64,000 nucleotides of DNA from Polynucleobacter necessarius. GTDB lineage: Bacteria > Pseudomonadota > Gammaproteobacteria > Burkholderiales > Burkholderiaceae. Below, piece after piece: positions 10,490-20,354 of the stretch; the stretch's first letter is position 1; each line of letters begins with the position of its first letter. A program made the translations under genes and the position numbers. The DNA lies in the NCBI RefSeq assembly GCF_900095175.1, contig NZ_LT606946.1:784058-848057 (forward strand). The letters run 5' to 3'. Below the pieces are notes generated by a model that searched no databases, was not told the origin of the DNA, and saw nothing but the letters and a program-made list of their open reading frames with translations.

Positions 10490-12974
10490 CTATTGGCCCC
10501 ATTTTCTTCTGTAGCCTAGCCTAACCAGCTCGTACCACGCGATTCCGATTAACCCAGAGGCAAGAATCGCCAATGCACCTTCTAGCGTAGGCACAGTGAA
10601 TTGAAATCGATCTCGGAGAAATGGAATCGTAATTAAAAATCCAAAGGATATAACTCCAATACCGAGAATCCTTTTCTGAGACGGATTGGTTTTTTGCAGA
10701 ATTCTAAAGAGGTGATCATTTTTGGATCTACTGACAATAATTAATGAGATGTTGCCAAGCACTAGGCTGCCAAATGATAGGGTTGTAGCCATGGCATGGG
10801 TATAGTTCATATGTAGAAGCCAGAAATATAGACCAACAACAATAGCGGTCAATCCCGCTCCTTGTAATAAAAAGCCATGGAGATGCTATCCAAGCTAAAG
10901 AGTTTTTGATTAATACTTCTAGGTGGCTTTAGCATTACATCGCTTTCAGGCGCTTCCATCTCAAAAATAATTGCACAAGCGCCGGGTCAATAATCATTTG
11001 TAGGAAGACGATATGTATCGGGTCTAGGATCGGCTGCACCCCAAAGAGAATGGGAATAAAAACAGCTCCAGCCATTGGGATGTGGACGGCAACGACATAA
11101 ATGATGGCTTTATGTAAATTGTCATATATTTGCCTGCCCTGCTGGATAGTGTGGACGATGGATGAAAAATCATCATTTAGCAGTACCAAGGATGCGGCTT
11201 CTCTAGCAACATCGGTGCCTCGTTGCCCCATTGCAATGCCTACATGAGCTGCTTTTAGGGCGGGCGCATCGTTAACCCCGTCACCTGTCATAGCCACAAC
11301 TTCATTGTTCGCTTGCAACGCTTTTACAAGCCTTAATTTCTCAGTAGGCTTAATGCGCACATAAACTGACGTTTTTTTTACCGCTTCGCGCAGCTCAAGA
11401 TCGTTAAGTGTATTAATATCGCTGCCAGATAGAACGCTGGCACTATCAATACCCGCTTGCTTTGCAATCGCTTGCGCTGTAATTGCATGGTCTCCAGTAA
11501 TCATGATGACGCGAATGCCAGCTCCCTGACATTTCTGAATGGATGCGGGCACTTCTTCACGAATTGGGTCTTTGAGCCCCACAAGACCGAGCCAAGTAAA
11601 CTCAAATGAGCTCAAGGTTGCTGGCCAATTTGAGCTTTGCTTCGTATATTGAGATTTTGCAACTCCGAGTAAACGCAATCCTTGGGATGCAAGATCTTTA
11701 ATTTGTTTTTCAATTACTGCGATTTGTGTTTGCGGCAAATTACAGCGCTTAAGGACTGCCTCGGGCGCACCTTTGATAGCCACAAGACATTCATCAGAGC
11801 CTGGCGCTTTCCAAAGATGTGTCATCGCAGGGAGCTCGGGGCTCAGGCCATACTCGTGTACCAATTCAAATTCGGAAGTCTGATTAATATATTCAGGAGC
11901 GAGATGGCGCTTTTCATGAAAAGCCTGTTCCATAGGATCAAACGGCTTTACCTCGCTTGCAAGTACGCAATAACCTAGAAGCTCTTTTTGCGATGGATTT
12001 AGTTCATCATCTTTTGAGCTAAGCATCAAGATATTCTGGGGAGTTGCAAGAACCTCTAGGGACATCCTATTCAGAGTGAGAGTGCCCGTCTTATCAACGC
12101 ATAAAGCTGTGATGCTACCCAGTGTTTCAATAACGGGCGCATACATTGTAAGTACTTTTTGGCGAGCTATTCTCCAAACGCCAAGCGCCATAAATACCGT
12201 CAAAATTACTGTGAATTCTTCTGGCAGCAACGCCATGGTTAGACTAATAGCGGTCAGTGCGTTATCGTGCATTAATCCGTAGATTGCTAGAACGATAATT
12301 GAGAGGGAGACTCCAAAAATCGTAACCCTTTTAATCAATTCCCCAATGTCTTCCTGAAGAGGGCTATTAAGACTAATGATTTGCTTTAGGCTACTTCCGA
12401 TCTTGCCTAACTCAGTTTGCATGCCAATAGCGCTAACTCTGGCTATGCCGCTACCCCGAATTACCATGCAGCCCGAATGGACTTGATTAGCGCTATCTTT
12501 TTTAGTTGGCTCAGATTCACCGGTGAGCAATGATTCGTCAACGAGTAGATCGTGTGCTTCAAATAATAGGGCATCAGCGGGAATTCTGTCCCCTTCTGCA
12601 AGTACGAGTATGTCGCCAACGACAATGTCTTTGCCGGCTACTCTTTGCGTAATGCCATCTCTAATGACAATCGCTCTGGGGCTTGAGAGTTCCTTGAGGA
12701 CATCAATTGCTTTTTCACTTTTTCGCTCTTGGAATAGGGTAATTCCAACTGAAATAAAGATGAATCCAATCAATATTAATGCATCATCAATTTTGCCAAT
12801 AACTAGGTAAATCGAGCCAGCCAACAAGAGTAGGGCGAATGTAGGCTCAGCTAAAATTCTAATTAGTAACTTGAAAAGAGTTTTTTTATCTGCAACTGCA
12901 AGCCCATTAAACCCGTGCTGCGCTTGAAGCTGGAGCACTTCAGATTTATTGAGGCCCTGCAAGGGTGAGGACAT
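10490..12974 (-). pseudogene. Cation-transporting P-type ATPase, two frameshifts near the C-terminus
   Basis: The first 660 residues read well: the actuator motif LTGESEPTKKD, PEEFT in transmembrane helix 4, the phosphorylation site CVDKTGTLT, and the hinge MTGDGVNDAPALK. It is a P2-like cation pump of the inner membrane. Near 10970 the frame should switch to IFEMEAPESDVMLKPPRS; near 10880 a T-run lacks one base (MAFYYK instead of MAFLLQGAGLTAIVV). The last transmembrane helices then continue to 10490. Two one-base deletions would restore about 828 residues. It lies 66 bases after a universal stress protein gene. The transported ion is not evident: there is no CPC motif, so it is not a typical heavy-metal pump. 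Confidence 0.82.
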
Positions 12975-13040
12975 CTGTATGTTTTAAGTCTATAAAAGTG
13001 ATGAACTCAGTTGGCCGCCATCGGCAACCAACTAAATGGG

Positions 13041-13466
13041 TTACTTAATCAATAGTACTGGTTGTTTTGCACAGCTACTAATGCGTTGGGCTACAGATCC
13101 CATTAATGCATCCATAAAACCACTTTGACCCTTTGCACCCATAACAATTAAATCCACTTTATCCTTGTTTGCAAGCGCCATAATTTCATCAGATATGTGC
13201 CCACGTTTGATAGCTATATTGTGTTTGACGCCAGCCGCATCTAAAACCTTTTGAGCCGCCTTTAGCTCCCTCTCGCTTACTTCTCTTAAATAATCATCAA
13301 CAACACTTTTGGCAACAAACTGTTTTACATGACCAAGACCAGCATCATCGTGAACGCTAATTAAAGTAACCACAACCGGGCTGCGAGAATTTTTAGCTGT
13401 TTTAGCAACATACTTTGCTGCATTGAGAGATGATTTTGAGCCGTCTATTGGCAATAGTATTTTCAT
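13041..13466 (-). CDS. Universal stress protein, UspA family
   Basis: This is a single-domain Usp of about 141 residues. It begins MKILLPIDGS and ends with the ATP-binding pattern GAKGQSGFMDALMGSVAQRI (G-x2-G-x9-GS), so it probably binds ATP. The ATG at 13466 has an AAGGGA ribosome site about 8 bases upstream; a longer start at 13496 is less likely. It sits directly upstream of the P-type ATPase on the same strand, a pairing often seen with stress-induced ion pumps. No function more specific than stress adaptation can be inferred. Confidence 0.9.
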   Translation of the reverse strand: MKILLPIDGSKSSLNAAKYVAKTAKNSRSPVVVTLISVHDDAGLGHVKQFVAKSVVDDYLREVSERELKAAQKVLDAAGVKHNIAIKRGHISDEIMALANKDKVDLIVMGAKGQSGFMDALMGSVAQRISSCAKQPVLLIK

Positions 13467-13701
13467 GGTGTTGTCCCTTATTTTGTATTTATTCAAGTTG
13501 ATGTAATAGTTTAAGGTCGATCAGTGGCTCTGTCACTTCTTCGAACAAGTCAATGGAAATGACAAGGGCTTCTATGGACGAAACGCTCTTGCTCCCAAAT
13601 TTGCTTCCCAAAACTTAGCAGGTTTGCTTTAGATGAGTCCCGTTGGATAATTGGCGAGTCTGCAAACGTGCGGTTTTAATAGAAAAATCAGTATGTAGTA
13701 T
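13467..13701. other. Intergenic 235 bases, no feature found
   Basis: This stretch between the universal stress protein and the FecR-like gene contains no open frame, hairpin or repeat I can support. It presumably includes the promoter of the stress-protein operon, but no clear boxes were found. Confidence 0.4.
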
Positions 13702-14427
13702 TCAAGGTTGGTATTGGGGTATTCGCGCCCCCAGTTGCCCAGTATCTTTTCTGACTTCAATAATTGGATTTTCTGGATTTTCATTTGAAAAGCCCATATA
13801 GCCCATTGGGATTACAACCTTTTTATTCCCAAGAGAAATCCAAGATGTCCCCGCATATGACCTCACATACGTTACATACTTAACATCTGTTGTTGGCTTA
13901 AGGATAATTTCAGCATCCATCCCAGATAACTCAATGACTGAATTGCCTGTCAGGATATTCAAAGCCTTTGTTCCAGCCCCAAGATCTTTGCGTTGAGCTC
14001 TAATTTTGCCTTTGCTGAGGCGAATTGATTGATTTTCTAATTTTGCTGCCTCTATTTGGGCTGGCGCAATGACTAATTCACTATTGCCCGGGATATATAG
14101 CTTGATTCCTCCGATTAGATCAATCACTAAAAATTCGTCCTTCTCGGTTTTGATTTCAAAACCTTCACAAATTAACTGCTGCGGCTTAAATTTAACAGCC
14201 GAACCTTGAGCTGTTGCAATGGATCCTATGCTGTTTTTCTTATCGCAAGGCGCAGTTGCTATGTTCGTCATATTGACCAATAAGTCACTATTGGTTTGAG
14301 TGTTACCTGTGCCACCAATGCCACCACCGGTGCCAGTATTTTTCTCATTACCATAACTTTTGCTGGCAATGCCAAGACCTAGTAACGTTGTTAGGAGGGC
14401 AACCACTAAAACTTTAGTTAGTATCAT
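13702..14427 (-). CDS. Exported FecR-like domain protein
   Basis: The 241-residue protein starts with a signal peptide (MILTKVLVVALLTTLLGLG...SYG), then a glycine segment GTGGGIGGTG. A beta-rich region follows resembling the FecR fold: repeated short strands of the type LVIDLIGGIKLYIPGNSELVI and SIRLSKGKIRAQ. FecR-like domains elsewhere sense surface or periplasmic ligands. The start overlaps the DUF6502 stop by four bases, so the pair is coupled. Similar Gly-rich exported FecR or DUF5666 proteins commonly accompany DUF6502 genes. Ligand and role are unknown. Confidence 0.65.
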   Translation of the reverse strand: MILTKVLVVALLTTLLGLGIASKSYGNEKNTGTGGGIGGTGNTQTNSDLLVNMTNIATAPCDKKNSIGSIATAQGSAVKFKPQQLICEGFEIKTEKDEFLVIDLIGGIKLYIPGNSELVIAPAQIEAAKLENQSIRLSKGKIRAQRKDLGAGTKALNILTGNSVIELSGMDAEIILKPTTDVKYVTYVRSYAGTSWISLGNKKVVIPMGYMGFSNENPENPIIEVRKDTGQLGARIPQYQP

Positions 14428-15233
14428 TTCGTATCTTTCTTGGTAGCTTGCTTGCTCTTGTATGAGTACACGCCAAAATTAGTGTCCCAGTTGCCGTGGT
14501 TTTTGGGCTCTCTGATCAGTGCTTGTGCCTTTTCATTAATTTTTAGTAGGGCAGTCATGCCAATTTCCTTCGAGAAATTCTCTAGCTCTTGCGCTGCAGA
14601 TTCGGAAAGCCCGAAATAGTGTGCGCATCGCTCTAGCTGCTTATCTGCTGTATCTGAAAGGTTATTGACTGCAACTTCTAGATGATCATGAATATTCATG
14701 CCTAGATATTTGGCTGCATCGTCGGCTGGTTGATTGGCGATGATGTTTTCCAAACTGGGCTCTATTAGTCCGAGCGCATTTACAACCACCATTTTTCTGG
14801 AGAGCATTTCATCAAGTACCGCCTTTGGTCTTACGTCTTTACTAATTGAGTTGATGAGTTCCTCAAAGTCGTCTTGTGAGTCTCTAGATTTTTTACATAG
14901 AGGGCGAGGGCCTCCCTCTGAATTTTGAAATCTCGTGTCACCAAACCATTTCGCGAAGGCTTGAGACGTTATTGGTGTGTTTGACTGAGTGTGTGACGTT
15001 GAATCTTCGCCTTCTTTAATTCTGCGCACATCTTTTCTGTGCACACCTGTAATTAGGTGAATTCGAGTGTCTGTGATCTGCTCGTTTGATTGGTTTAACT
15101 TTTCAGTGGCCGTTTTGACAAGGGCTACCTTGAGAAGATCGCTAGCTTCTCCATAAGTGATTTCAGCCTTGATTAATAGCTTGGCCAGGGGCTGGAAGAC
15201 CTTTTTCACCGCTTCTTTTAGTTTGTCTCCCAC
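14424..15233 (-). CDS. DUF6502 family protein
   Basis: The cytoplasmic 269-residue protein has no signal or membrane segment. Its N-terminus (VFQPLAKLLIKAEITYGEAS, then VKTATEKL and ITGVHRKDVRRI) matches the DUF6502 pattern, which looks like a winged-helix or HTH-type module reading RxTGxxRKxV. A helical C-terminal half follows. I infer a possible DNA-binding or regulatory role from the HTH-like segment and from its position opposite the protease operon; this is not demonstrated. Start is GTG at 15233 with AAAGGGA upstream. Confidence 0.7.
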   Translation of the reverse strand: MGDKLKEAVKKVFQPLAKLLIKAEITYGEASDLLKVALVKTATEKLNQSNEQITDTRIHLITGVHRKDVRRIKEGEDSTSHTQSNTPITSQAFAKWFGDTRFQNSEGGPRPLCKKSRDSQDDFEELINSISKDVRPKAVLDEMLSRKMVVVNALGLIEPSLENIIANQPADDAAKYLGMNIHDHLEVAVNNLSDTADKQLERCAHYFGLSESAAQELENFSKEIGMTALLKINEKAQALIREPKNHGNWDTNFGVYSYKSKQATKKDTK

Positions 15234-15274
15234 TTAGATCCCTTTAGTTTTTTAAAAATATAACAGAAATATCC

Positions 15275-15303
15275 TTGACGTGGGAAAAATTCCCGCAGAT
15301 AAT
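15275..15303 (+). promoter_or_regulatory. Sigma-70-type promoter of the exported-protease operon
   Basis: TTGACG at 15275-15280 and GATAAT at 15298-15303 are separated by exactly 17 bases, a near-consensus promoter pointing to the gene at 15412. The spacer contains the first of two 13-bp palindromes. The start of transcription would be about 15309-15311. Confidence 0.7.
15282..15294. promoter_or_regulatory. Putative operator O1, perfect palindrome GGGAAAAATTCCC
   Basis: A perfect inverted repeat (GGGAA / TTCCC around AAA) lies between the -35 and -10 elements of the promoter, where a bound protein would block polymerase. An identical copy lies 33 bases downstream. Confidence 0.65.
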
Positions 15304-15314
15304 TAAAAAAACGA

Positions 15315-15327
15315 GGGAAAAATTCCC
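15315..15327. promoter_or_regulatory. Putative operator O2, perfect palindrome GGGAAAAATTCCC
   Basis: This is an identical copy of O1, centred 33 bases (about three helical turns) further on, just past the predicted transcription start. The pair sits between the divergent DUF6502-FecR and protease operons, so one regulator could control both. Confidence 0.65.
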
Positions 15328-15411
15328 ACAAAATAAGGTTAGCTTAAGAAATTCTTAGTATTGGGGAAGAAAAATAGGGTCATCAAAAACTACCCAGCAA
15401 AAAACTTATAT

Positions 15412-15732
15412 ATGAAGAAGATAGTCACCCAAATTCTGATAGCCGCATTCACACTTGGATGCCTGCCTGCTTATGCTGACGACGACAGTAGTAGCAGTAG
15501 TAGTGGCGGTGGAGGTGGGGTAGGTATAGCCATTGGCGCTGCTGCAATCATTGGTTTGCTAGTTTGGGCACTTTCCGATAAGAAAGAGCCGGAGACTCCT
15601 GCGGTTGAGGTCGTTGACCCAATGGCTGGACAAGTCAAGCCGAGCATCGAGACTCCTGCGCTCGAAGAGCAGCCACGTTTGACGGCTCCAGCCTCGGGCG
15701 GTGTTGGCAACGTTAAAGGTATGGAGTACTGA
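15412..15732 (+). CDS. Small exported Ser/Gly-rich membrane protein
   Basis: The ATG at 15412 gives 106 residues: signal peptide MKKIVTQILIAAFTLGCLPAYA, then a DDDSSSSSSGGGGG tract, a second hydrophobic helix GIAIGAAAIIGLLVWAL, and a Pro/Glu-rich tail of about 50 residues. A TTG at 15361 would add 17 residues and hide the signal peptide, so I reject it. The protein probably sits in the inner membrane with a periplasmic or cytoplasmic tail. It is first in the operon and its stop is one base from the ATG of the caspase gene. No family is recognised. Confidence 0.7.
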   Translation: MKKIVTQILIAAFTLGCLPAYADDDSSSSSSGGGGGVGIAIGAAAIIGLLVWALSDKKEPETPAVEVVDPMAGQVKPSIETPALEEQPRLTAPASGGVGNVKGMEY

Positions 15733-15733
15733 G

Positions 15734-17421
15734 ATGAGTACTTCTGTACAAATCAAATCAAGCGTAATGACCGCGTGATTATTGGCTGGTCTCTATTCAC
15801 AGAATGGAATTGCCGGGTATCTGGAGTCAAAAAATGCATTCATGCGTCATGAATATCGTGAAGCATATGAACAATGCATTTACGCCGCCAATATTGGCAA
15901 TCCAGAGTGTCTTAATGCCATTGGATATTTGTATCAAAAGGGTCTGGGTGTCTCAGCAAATCCTGATGAGGCAAATCGGTTCTTTACTCTAGCGGCAGAA
16001 AAAAACAACCCCGGAGCTCAATTTAACTTAGCAATGTCTTTGCAAGCTAGTGGGCAGCCATCTGCAGGGGATTTGGAAAAATCTGCTAGATGGATGCTCA
16101 AATCCGCAGAGCAAAAAAATATAAATGCCCAAGTCAATATGGGAACGATGTATTCACAGGGCAGGGGTGTAGAGGCCAATCCATCAAAAGCGGTTTATTG
16201 GTAGAAAAAGGCTGCGGATCAAGGCAATGCAATGGCTCAGAATAACTTGGGATGGGCTTACCTCAATGACAGGGGCGTATCACCGGATCAAACTCTAGCA
16301 AAAGATTGGCTGGAAAAGGCCAGTCGTCAGCTTGGTGATGATGATGCACGAAGTTTGGCTCTGAATAACTTAAGGGTGCTGAAGTCAGGCAAGGAGTTTG
16401 GCGCTTCAAAAGAGCTGGCCATGGAAGTTTATCCAGGCAAATCGGACACCAGCGGAAAAGTAATTTTGACAATCACTACCGAGAATAAGATACCTGTCAA
16501 ATTGCTGAGAGTTGGCGGAAAAGATATTGGGCCAAGCTCAACTGGTAGCTATAGCGTTACACGATATGTACCTGTAGGCGAGACTCAAATTGATGTCTAT
16601 ACAGAAGGGCAAAACGGCGCCATTTATAACCGGCAGATTTTAGTGCGACGTGATGTGGTAGGTAGTTCCGCCTCATTACCTGAGCTAGACCCTACGAAAA
16701 TACCCAACTCTGTAAGGCGTGATGCGGTAGCAATAGTAATAGGCGCTGAGGGCTATGAAATGCTACCTAGAGCCGATTTTTCTGATCATGATGCTAGAAG
16801 TTTTTATGACTATGCGAATAAATCTTTGGGTGTTGATCCTCAGAAGATTAAGTTATTAAGCGGCTCCTCTGCAAAGCGTAAAGATATTCTGTTGGCCTTG
16901 AGAAATTGGCTTCCTGCTGAAATTAATCAAGGTCGCACAGAAGTGATTATTTTTTACTCGGGTCATGGGCTTGCCTCAGCGGACGGTAAGAAAAGATGCT
17001 TATTACCGCTTGATGCCAATGTTGACTTATTGGATGACACTGCAATTTCACACGACAACCTAATTAAGATCATCAATGGCTATCAACCAAAATCAATTAC
17101 CCTGGTGATGGATAGCTGCTATTCAGGCGTTACCAAAACAGGCAAGCCACTTATGACAGCGGCACGTCCCATCGCCATTCATTCTGAGAATGAGAATCTT
17201 CCCCAGAACACGACCATCCTCAGTGCAGCATCAGGATCTCAAATTTCTATTTCTTCCGCCGAAATTGGACATGGACTCTTTTTAAAGATCAAAAGATTGC
17301 TGCCCAAGAATTGCATGCTTATGCATCAGAGAGAGTATCTAAAGAGGCTCAGAGAAAAGGGGTTCAGCAAAATCCTGCGATCTCTGGGGTTTATCAAAAA
17401 GTAATTTCGGCGCAAAAATAA
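15734..17421 (+). pseudogene. Exported Sel1-repeat/caspase-like (peptidase C14) protein, broken
   Basis: Read through its stops, this is one gene: a signal-like start (MSTSVQIKSSVMTA then LLAGLYSQNG), Sel1/TPR-like repeats (GYLYQKGLGVSANPDEANRF, MYSQGRGVEANPSKAVYW, LGWAYLNDRGVSPDQT), a beta-rich linker, and a caspase-fold domain with His in IIFYSGHG and Cys in LVMDSCYSG. In-frame stops are TGA at 15776-15778 and TAG at 16202-16204. After HGLF the frame shifts and some residues are missing, but the expected end (QELHAYASERVSKEAQRKG) reads in another frame to 17421. The catalytic dyad is intact. Possible residual products start at TTG 15782 or ATG 16232. Confidence 0.8.
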
Positions 17422-17868
17422 ATGAAGATGATCTACCTTCTGGCTGCATCACTCATGCTTTCAACCCAGGTTGCTGCTCAGCAATTGGTGAATCAGGAAG
17501 AGTATGTCAAATATCAGCAGCTATCAGCCACAAGCGCAATTGATCCAGTCACCGAGGATCCAAAGGCGCCCAAAATTATTATTTTTCAACCTGAGGTGAC
17601 TAAGACGGTTAAGGCCCCATTTTCAATTGAGGTCTTCTTTAGGCCCTATGAAAATCAAAGGATTTCCTGGAGGTCATTTAAGGCTCTCTACGGAAGTATG
17701 CAATTTGATATCACCGATAGATTGCTGAAGATGGCAACCATATCAGATAACAGCCTATTTATTTCTAACGCAGATATTCCGGTTGGGACTCATAAGATCA
17801 CCCTCCTAATAGCAGATGAGATGCAAAGAAAAGCTCAGAAAGAATTTATTGTGGCGGTAGAAAAATGA
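17422..17868 (+). CDS. Small exported protein of unknown family
   Basis: 148 residues begin with a signal peptide cut after MKMIYLLAASLMLSTQVAAQ. The rest is mostly beta-strand (PKIIIFQPEV, APFSIEVFFRP, THKITLLIADE) and looks like one immunoglobulin-like or similar sandwich domain ending KEFIVAVEK. It starts directly after the caspase stop and overlaps the next gene by four bases. The position between two protease genes suggests a periplasmic binding or adaptor role, which is inference only. Confidence 0.7.
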   Translation: MKMIYLLAASLMLSTQVAAQQLVNQEEYVKYQQLSATSAIDPVTEDPKAPKIIIFQPEVTKTVKAPFSIEVFFRPYENQRISWRSFKALYGSMQFDITDRLLKMATISDNSLFISNADIPVGTHKITLLIADEMQRKAQKEFIVAVEK

Positions 17869-19514
17869 AAAGATATATCTGCGCATTTGCCTTGGCTCTA
17901 GGCATTACTGTAAGTATTGCAAATGCTGCACCTAAGGGGCCAATTACTTTGCCGAGTCAATTAAGTGCTGGATATGCCTATATTGATGCCGGTATGTATA
18001 AAGAGGCAGTTGGAGCTTTAAAGAAATTTGACTCAAAAACCGATGGGCAGATCGCTGATCTCAATATCGCATTTGGGAAAATTTATTTAGGAATTGATCA
18101 ACCGCAAAAGGCTTTAAAGTATTTTGACTTTGCCCTTGAGCACAATCCTGCTAGCTATCAAGCGCTAGTCTTAAGCGCCGATGCGCATATCAAGTTGGGC
18201 GATATTAAAGAAGCCAAAAAGCTCTTGCAAAAGGCTCAACCTAAGGATCGCGGTCAGTATGAGGTTGCTTACTGCGAGGCCTTATGTGATGAGGTTACTG
18301 GAAATTCAACTGGTGCAACGAAGCGACTACAGGATTTACTAGATAAAAATCCAAAATCCGATAAGTTAATTGTCTTTATGGCTAAGCTGAAAATGCAAAG
18401 AGGCCAGCCACAGGAGGCTATGAATTTCCTGTCCCAAAAACAATTACTAGCTCCAAACTCAGGCGCTATTCAGGACGCAATTGGGGATACTTTGTTGGCG
18501 TTAGGTCAAAAGGACTTGGCAATTCAAGAAAAGCAACAGGCCTCCAGGCTCTACGCCGCTGCTGGTGATTATGAAAAGGCGCAGTCATCCTTATTGGTGG
18601 CTAACAAGCTGAGTGGAAAAAAGTCGCCGCTGCACCGCAAATTGCGCCGCCACAAGAGGCGTCAGCAATCATCGAACTTGTTCCGGAGCAGAAGATTTCA
18701 AAGAAGGAAATCAAACCGGAATCTGCTCCGAAAATAAGCGTTAGACCCCCAGTAGAGGAGGGTCGTCAGCCACGATACGCAGACACCATTATTGATAAAA
18801 AACAGCAAAATGCAGTGCCTGAGTACGAGACTCCCCCTGTTCCCTCTAATTTCAATCGCTTCCCATTCCCATCGGGCACTCCAATTAGCGGTGGTAGCGG
18901 CATTGTGATTGATGGTGGCAAAAAAGTGATTACTAATAGGCACGTGATTGAGGGTGGTAAGGACTTTGCAGTCCGTAACGGCCTTGGCGAAATGTCTAGG
19001 GCAAGAGTGATTTACAAATCCCAAGCTGAGGACATAGCGATACTCGAATTAGATGATCCACTTCCAAAAGAAAATTCAATTTCTAGTAATCAGTTTCGAG
19101 TTGCTAAAGCTGGTGGTGATGGGATACCCCCTTTGGCACGTACTAGGAAGTTCAACCCCATCCATTACCAATGGCGTGGTTGCAAAAGCCACCGGCATTA
19201 GTGAGGATCCTGGCAGCTTTCAGTTGACCGCAAAGATTAATAAGGGCAATTCTGGTGGCCCAGTATTTGATCACTACGGAAATTTATTGGGCATTACCGT
19301 TGGCAAGTTAAATAGTGATGAAATCAAGCGTGGTAATGGTGTTGCACCAGAGGATGTGAATTTTGCAATTCATATTTCGAGAATTAACAGTGCATTAAAG
19401 ATTCCTGATTCCAGGCCGGTTACAAACTCAGAACCTAAAAAGTTCATGAACTCCGAAGACATTTACCAAATGATGATTGGTAAGGTCGTGATGGTTGCGG
19501 TTGCGCTGGAATAG
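17865..19514 (+). pseudogene. Exported TPR/trypsin-like (S1C) serine protease, two frameshifts
   Basis: The start is a signal peptide (MKRYICAFALALGITVSIANA) followed by six or so TPR units to about residue 245. At about 18620 a run of six A lacks one base; in the next frame a Pro-rich linker continues into a trypsin fold: GGSGIVIDGGKKVITNRHVI (His), EDIAILELDD (Asp). Near 19118 a second change (net -2) returns to the first frame with GYPL, KINKGNSGGPVFD (Ser) and a full C-terminus to 19514. All three triad residues are present, as in HtrA-like proteases; no PDZ domain is seen. The split protein is probably inactive. Confidence 0.8.
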
Positions 19515-19515
19515 C

Positions 19516-20337
19516 ATGAAAAGTACATTCTTGCGACCTCTATTGCTTGTCAGTATTGCCGCTTTCTCGGTGAGTGTTCATGCTGCCTGGATTTCTGGTG
19601 TTGGTGAGTATCACTTCGGCCCTGATACCGCTGAGCTAGCGGCCTGCTCAACGGCAGAGGAGAGAGCTAAATTAGACGCGCTGCGAAAGTTCTATGGCGA
19701 GTCAATTGCAATGGATCAAACGTTGTCATGTCGTGAATCCCGCGTGGCAGATGTTGCTAATGACCAGTGCTCAATGAATCAGATTTTATGGTCGCAAATT
19801 GGCGGTGAAATTAAATCAAGTCGAATTACCAAGCAAGATGTCTTGGAGATTCCGGGTAGTAAAGTGTGCCGTGTAGAGGTTGTGGGTGACATCTCTGCAA
19901 ACAGGGGCAGGCCTGACCCGGGCTTTGATGTTGGACTGCGCATTAACCAGAGCGTTTATCGACCCGGTGAGAAGCTAATACTTGAGCTTAATCCAAACGG
20001 ACCAATGTATGTAGCAGTTTTCAATTGGGTCCCTTATTACGATAAGAGCAAGCAAATTATTCGCTTATTTCCAAACTCACATGATGTTGGTTCTTATATC
20101 GATCAGAAGAAGGCTATTCCCGCCTCTGGATATAGCTTTGAGCTCACTCTGCCTGACAAGATCCCTAAGAATAGATCTTTTGTAGATGAATATTTGTTGG
20201 TGGTGATTACCAAAGACCCAGTCAAGTGGCGTGAGAGCTATTCATTTGATGAATTTAAAAGTCGCCTTGCTAAATTTCCATTAGATCGGATTCGATACAT
20301 AAAGTGTGGCTATCAATTACTAATACCGAAGTACTAA
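19516..20337 (+). CDS. Exported DUF4384 protein
   Basis: The ATG at 19516, one base after the protease stop, gives 273 residues with signal peptide MKSTFLRPLLLVSIAAFSVSVHA. The N-terminal part (ISGVGEYHFGPDTAELAACS) resembles the small alpha/beta domain of LPP20/FlgT-like proteins and has paired cysteines. The C-terminal half is a typical DUF4384: YRPGEKLILELNPNGPMYVA, then IIRLFPNS. DUF4384 is often coupled to caspase-like and trypsin-like proteases in bacterial genomes. It should be periplasmic. It reads intact. Confidence 0.8.
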   Translation: MKSTFLRPLLLVSIAAFSVSVHAAWISGVGEYHFGPDTAELAACSTAEERAKLDALRKFYGESIAMDQTLSCRESRVADVANDQCSMNQILWSQIGGEIKSSRITKQDVLEIPGSKVCRVEVVGDISANRGRPDPGFDVGLRINQSVYRPGEKLILELNPNGPMYVAVFNWVPYYDKSKQIIRLFPNSHDVGSYIDQKKAIPASGYSFELTLPDKIPKNRSFVDEYLLVVITKDPVKWRESYSFDEFKSRLAKFPLDRIRYIKCGYQLLIPKY

Positions 20338-20354
20338 TTACCAAAGGAGTTGCA

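Noticed and set aside
15488..15520. AGT/GGT-rich microsatellite as a repeat element
   Set aside because: It encodes the Ser/Gly tract of the small exported protein and stays in frame; too short and irregular to be a tandem-repeat locus.
15776..15778. TGA in the caspase signal peptide as a selenocysteine codon or evidence of a changed genetic code
   Set aside because: A signal peptide is no place for selenocysteine, no SECIS-like hairpin is visible, TGA ends many intact genes here, and the same gene also has a TAG.
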